A stretch of DNA of 9,359 bases. Source: Actinomycetota bacterium. GTDB taxonomy: Bacteria > Actinomycetota > Thermoleophilia > Solirubrobacterales > Solirubrobacteraceae. The notes beneath the pieces were generated by a model that was not told where the DNA came from, ran no database searches, and was given only the letters and a program-made list of their open reading frames with translations. A program made the position numbers and the translations under genes. Of this stretch, positions 6,819 to 9,359 are shown in pieces (the stretch's first letter is position 1; the number at the start of each line of letters is the position of its first letter). Location: contig WLNG01000037.1 of assembly GCA_009699915.1 (NCBI GenBank), positions 1 to 9,359 on the forward strand, in the 5' to 3' direction.

Positions 6819-7949
6819 ATGCGCGTCGCCCTGAATCTCGTCTTCCTCGTGCCCGGCGAGACCGGCGGGATGGAGACCTATGCCCGCGAGCTGCTTCCGC
6901 GGCTCGCCGGACAGCCCGACCTGGACGTCGTCTGCCTGATCAACCGCGAGGCAGCTGAGGCGCAGTCCGGCCCGTGGTACGACCTGCCGCATGAGGTGGT
7001 GCCGGTCCATGCGCGCAGTCGCGCCGCCTGGGTGCGCGGCGAGCAGCTCCATGTCCCGCGGATGGCCGCCGCGCTCGGCGTCGACCTCATCCACTCGCTC
7101 GCGAGCACCGCGCCGCTGCGCGGGAGCGTGCCGCGTGTCACAACGATCCACGACCTCAACTACCTGCTCGTCCCCGAGGCGCACTTCGGGCTGCGCGGGC
7201 TGGGGATGCGCGTTCTCGTCCCGCAGGCCGCGCGCCGGTCGCAGCGGATCATCGTCGACGCCTCCTGTACCCGGGACGACCTGCACGAGCGCCTGCGGAT
7301 CGACCCGGAGAAGGTGGACGTCATCCCGCTCGCGGCGCCCGCCTCGCCCGCCGGCATGCGGCCCACCGATGCGCCCGAGCTGCGCGCACGCCTCGGCCTC
7401 GGCGAGCGCCCGGTCGTGCTGTGCCCCGGCGCCCGGCGCCCGCACAAGAACGCCGTCGCGGTGCTCGAGGCGCTCGCGCTCCTTGATCCCGCGGAGCGGC
7501 CCGTCGCGGTCGTCACGGGGTACGCGACCCCGTACGAAGAGGAGCTGCGCACCCGCGCCGCGGCGCTCGGCGTCGCCGCCGACCTTGTGCTTCCCGACTG
7601 GCTGCCGGCCGCCGACCTCGAGGGGCTCTATGCACTGGCGGCCGTCGTCGCCGTGCCGTCGCGCTACGAGGGCTTCGGGCTACCGGTGCTCGAGGCGATG
7701 CTGCGCGGCGTGCCGGTTGTCATCTCCAACCGCGCCTCGCTGCCGGAGGTCGCAGGGAACGCGGCCCTGCGCGTCGACCCGGACGATTACCGCGCGCTGG
7801 CGCAGGCGCTGCGCACGGTGCTCAACGATCCGGCTGAGGCGCAGCGCCTGAGCGCCGCCGGGCGCGAGCGTGCCGCGGCGTTCTCGTGGGAACGCACCGC
7901 CGAGTTGACGGCGGCGAGCTACCGGCGCGCGCTGGGTTTGCTCGCGTAG
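6819..7949 (+). CDS. GT4-family glycosyltransferase (GT-B fold)
   Basis: This 376-residue retaining glycosyltransferase has the standard N-terminus MRVALNLVFLVPGETGGMET, with the GG loop of GT4 enzymes. LIHSLASTAPL and TTIHDLNYL form the rest of the acceptor-side domain, and the IIVDASCTRDDLHERLRI segment precedes the hinge. The donor domain contains GARRPHKN (204-211, K210 expected at the donor phosphate), then VLPDWLPAADLEGLYALA and the EX7E motif E284-E292 in YEGFGLPVLEAM, followed by GVPVVISNRASLPEVAGNAAL. The pattern is close to mannosyltransferase-like GT4 proteins, but the donor is not provable. The frame is open upstream to 6051 only because it runs antisense to the methyltransferase; the start at 6819 gives the family N-terminus. 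Its last 31 bp overlap the convergent GT4 gene. GC-ending codons dominate (44 of 49 in the sample from 7500). Confidence 0.93.
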   Translation: MRVALNLVFLVPGETGGMETYARELLPRLAGQPDLDVVCLINREAAEAQSGPWYDLPHEVVPVHARSRAAWVRGEQLHVPRMAAALGVDLIHSLASTAPLRGSVPRVTTIHDLNYLLVPEAHFGLRGLGMRVLVPQAARRSQRIIVDASCTRDDLHERLRIDPEKVDVIPLAAPASPAGMRPTDAPELRARLGLGERPVVLCPGARRPHKNAVAVLEALALLDPAERPVAVVTGYATPYEEELRTRAAALGVAADLVLPDWLPAADLEGLYALAAVVAVPSRYEGFGLPVLEAMLRGVPVVISNRASLPEVAGNAALRVDPDDYRALAQALRTVLNDPAEAQRLSAAGRERAAAFSWERTAELTAASYRRALGLLA

Positions 7950-9076
7950 CTGGCTGCGACGCGCTCCAGCGACTGGCGGGCCGAGAGCCGATCGGCGTTC
8001 TCCTGCGCCCACGACCAGGTACGGCGGCGCAGCTCGGGGCCGGCGTCGTGGACGGCGACGATCGCCGCAGCGAGATCGTGCGGGTCGCTCGAGGCCGCAA
8101 CGTAGCCGTTGATGCCGGGCTGGAGGAGCTCGACGGCGGCGTTGTCGGCGCCCGCAGCAAGAATCACCGGCGTCCCCCAGGAGGCCGACTCCACGACCAC
8201 GAGGCCGTAGCCTTCGCGCGAGCTGGGATGAAGCAGGCAGAGCGCGGAGCGCATCGCCTCCTCCACGCGTGCGGCATCGACGAAGCCGGGAGCTTCGATG
8301 ATGCCATCGAGGCCATGGTCAGCGATCGACGCGAGCACACGGCCGTGCTCCGGCCCGTCGCCGAGGATCAGGCCGCGGACATCGAGGCCGCGCTCGCGCA
8401 CACGCGCGATCGCCGCCACGGCGTCGGGCACGCGCTTCTCCGGGATCTGTCGTCCGGCGACGAGCACGAGCGGCTGCGCGGCCTCCGGCTCGGGGTGCTC
8501 CGCGACGGTCGCGAGACCCGCCAGCATCTCGTGGGCGCCGCGTAGCCCTTCTGCAAGGAGGCGCTCCTCGTGCAGGCGCGAGAAGCAGAAGGCGTGCTGG
8601 CGCACGCGGACGCAGCGGCGCTGGACCGCGTGCCCGATACGGCCGCCGACGAGCCCGAGGTAGTCGCGCCAGTAGGCGGCGCTCCACACCTCAAACCAGT
8701 CGACCACCAACCGGTAGCGGCCGAGCGGCCGGGCGAGCGCCGCGGCGAGCACGGAGAAGTACGGGAACGAGCAGGTGTGGACGACGTCGTAGTCGCGGCC
8801 GTGGCGCAGCAGGTGGCGCAGCATGCCCCAGCCGAAGCGCAGCGGTGGCCCGGCTCGCCTGCCGCCGTCCGCTCCGTAAAGCTTGTCGGCGCGCGAGACC
8901 GCGAGAACCCGTACCCCTTCGATCTGCGGCGGATCGGCAGGGTCCCACTGCAGGCGCGTGAGGTACGTCACCTCGTGGCCGTCGGCGGCGAGCCGCTGCG
9001 CGAGATTGCGGTACCAGCGTTCGGCGCCGCCCACCGTCCACGGGTAGAGGCAGTCGTAGGCCAGGCAGATGCGCAC
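7919..9076 (-). CDS. GT4-family glycosyltransferase (GT-B fold)
   Basis: This 385-residue retaining glycosyltransferase begins at a GTG with RICLAYDCLYPWTVGGAERW, the classic P-x-x-GG-x-E loop (GG at 16-17). LAADGHEVTYLTR and DYDVVHTCSFPYFSVLAAA follow, then VVDWFEVWSAAYWRDY, a Trp/Tyr-rich stretch likely at the acceptor site. The donor domain shows VLVAGRQIPEKRV (Arg and Lys for the diphosphate), LILGDGPEHGRV, and EX7E at E288-E296 in SREGYGLVVVESASWGTP. The start is fixed by the standard N-terminus; a weak CAGACT box lies 7 nt upstream. The 3' end overlaps the convergent GT4 at 6819-7949 by 31 bp. It is the only gene of its transcription unit. Donor and acceptor sugars are unknown. Confidence 0.93.
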   Translation of the reverse strand: MRICLAYDCLYPWTVGGAERWYRNLAQRLAADGHEVTYLTRLQWDPADPPQIEGVRVLAVSRADKLYGADGGRRAGPPLRFGWGMLRHLLRHGRDYDVVHTCSFPYFSVLAAALARPLGRYRLVVDWFEVWSAAYWRDYLGLVGGRIGHAVQRRCVRVRQHAFCFSRLHEERLLAEGLRGAHEMLAGLATVAEHPEPEAAQPLVLVAGRQIPEKRVPDAVAAIARVRERGLDVRGLILGDGPEHGRVLASIADHGLDGIIEAPGFVDAARVEEAMRSALCLLHPSSREGYGLVVVESASWGTPVILAAGADNAAVELLQPGINGYVAASSDPHDLAAAIVAVHDAGPELRRRTWSWAQENADRLSARQSLERVAASYASKPSARR

Positions 9077-9083
9077 GAAGTTC

Positions 9084-9089
9084 AGTCTG
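9084..9089 (-). promoter_or_regulatory. Weak -10-like box (CAGACT) before the GTG start of the GT4 gene
   Basis: CAGACT differs from TANNNT only in its first base and lies exactly 7 nt before the GTG at 9076, the same spacing as the better boxes in the window. The mismatch makes it a weak call. No Shine-Dalgarno sequence is present between it and the start. Confidence 0.25.
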
Positions 9090-9141
9090 CCGTGCCGGAC
9101 GGCGCTGCGCTTGCAGCGGTTCGGAATTGCCGTTGCCGGGT

Positions 9142-9147
9142 TATCCT
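9142..9147 (+). promoter_or_regulatory. Putative leaderless -10 box (TATCCT)
   Basis: TATCCT fits TANNNT and is followed after 7 nt by a GTG at 9155. A weak TTCGGA at 9120-9125 lies 16 bp upstream and could be a poor -35. It would transcribe the small ORF 9155-9217 and the GT2 gene beyond it. If transcription starts at 9155, the GT2 ATG at 9214 is 59 nt downstream of the 5' end. Confidence 0.5.
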
Positions 9148-9150
9148 GAA

Positions 9151-9175
9151 ACCGGTGCGCCGCATACCGGTGCGC
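9151..9175. repeat. 10-bp perfect direct repeat (ACCGGTGCGC), 15-bp period
   Basis: ACCGGTGCGC occurs at 9151-9160 and again at 9166-9175, separated by CGCAT. It spans the predicted transcription start, and both copies contain the 6-bp palindrome ACCGGT. The period equals five codons of the small ORF, so each copy supplies an in-frame GTG (9155 and 9170). It could be an operator half-site pair or a small tandem duplication; GC-rich DNA also makes such matches more likely by chance. Confidence 0.5.
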
Positions 9176-9217
9176 TTGTGCCCGGCTCTGACCATCTCCC
9201 GGGCGCCCCCGCGATGA
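9155..9217 (+). CDS. Possible 20-residue leaderless leader ORF ahead of the GT2 gene
   Basis: A GTG at 9155, 7 nt after the TATCCT box, opens a 20-codon frame rich in Arg (5) and Pro (4) that ends with Ala-Pro-Pro-Arg and TGA at 9215-9217. Its stop overlaps the GT2 ATG as ATGA, the usual form of translational coupling. The peptide resembles nothing known to me. Against it: the same frame is open far upstream antisense to the GT4 gene, so openness alone means little, and the GT2 gene has its own in-frame GTG at 9178 that could be the true start. The idea rests on promoter spacing plus the ATGA junction. Confidence 0.33.
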   Translation: MRRIPVRLCPALTISRAPPR

Positions 9218-9359
9218 GCGTGCAAGAGCAGATCAGCCCCACCGTGCCCGAGCCTCCGACCGGCGAGCTCCTCGTGAGCGTCGTGATCCCCTGCCTCAAC
9301 GAGGAGGAGAACATCGAGGCCTGCGTGCGCTCCGCGCTCGAGGCGATGGAGGCGGCCGG
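9214..9359 (+). CDS. GT2-family glycosyltransferase, 5' part only
   Basis: Only the first 48 codons are in the window. After a Pro-rich lead of about 20 residues comes LLVSVVIPCLNEEENIEACV, the hallmark first strand and loop of GT-A family 2 enzymes (dolichol-phosphate-mannose-synthase-like or exopolysaccharide glycosyltransferases), with N-E-E-E contacting the nucleotide. The DXD motif and C-terminal part lie beyond the end, so processive versus single-transfer type and membrane segments cannot be judged. The start is placed at ATG 9214, which overlaps the small upstream ORF in ATGA; an in-frame GTG at 9178 would add 12 residues and is a real alternative. No Shine-Dalgarno sequence precedes either. 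Transcription probably starts near 9155, divergent from the GT4 at 7919-9076. Confidence 0.85.
   Translation, partial: MSVQEQISPTVPEPPTGELLVSVVIPCLNEEENIEACVRSALEAMEAA

Noticed and set aside
8570..9154. Plus-strand frame antisense to the GT4 at 7919-9076 that runs into the small ORF at 9155
   Set aside because: The minus strand carries the full GT4 motif set; only the part after the TATCCT box is kept as a possible leader.
1..9359. tRNA, rRNA, CRISPR array, insertion sequence or phage genes
   Set aside because: No cloverleaf-like segment, repeat array, transposase motif or terminal inverted repeat was seen; nearly all bases are in well-supported genes.

Overview
This is a GC-rich (roughly two-thirds to three-quarters G+C), densely packed bacterial window. 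It codes for surface-polysaccharide assembly: one flippase, two SAM-dependent methyltransferases and seven glycosyltransferases. The last glycosyltransferase is cut by the window end and the flippase is probably cut at its start. The strong GC bias at third codon positions, the near absence of Shine-Dalgarno sequences and the TANNNT boxes 6-10 nt ahead of start codons suggest a high-GC actinobacterium that uses leaderless mRNAs. A Solirubrobacterales/Thermoleophilia-type organism would fit, but that is a guess from style, not from a marker gene.

Layout from left to right: (1) + strand, 3' part of a Wzx/MOP-type flippase (1-950). (2) - strand, class I methyltransferase (955-1746). (3) + strand, GT4 glycosyltransferase (1790-2992). 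(4) - strand, a four-gene operon read from 6776 down to 2989: methyltransferase, GT2 (rhamnosyltransferase-like), GT4 and a GT-A fold glycosyltransferase. The first/second and third/fourth genes of this operon overlap by the same 8 bases; the second and third are 21 bp apart. (5) + strand GT4 (6819-7949). (6) - strand GT4 (7919-9076). (7) + strand GT2 (from 9214, runs off the end), possibly preceded by a 20-codon leaderless leader ORF (9155-9217) coupled through an ATGA overlap. No stretch over 300 bases lacks a gene.

Inferred joint role: the glycosyltransferases would add sugars one by one to a lipid-linked repeat unit at the inner face of the membrane, the methyltransferases could methylate sugars or cap the chain, and the flippase would move the finished unit outward. 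No polymerase, initiating sugar-phosphate transferase or nucleotide-sugar pathway gene lies in the window.

The most unusual property is architecture. Polysaccharide genes usually lie in one long operon; here the strand switches six times in 9.4 kb. The three divergent junctions carry back-to-back leaderless-type promoters, and the three convergent junctions leave no room for terminators (4 bp gap, 4 bp overlap through a shared CTAG, and 31 bp overlap). The first 3 kb also has lower third-position GC than the rest, suggesting a mosaic locus.
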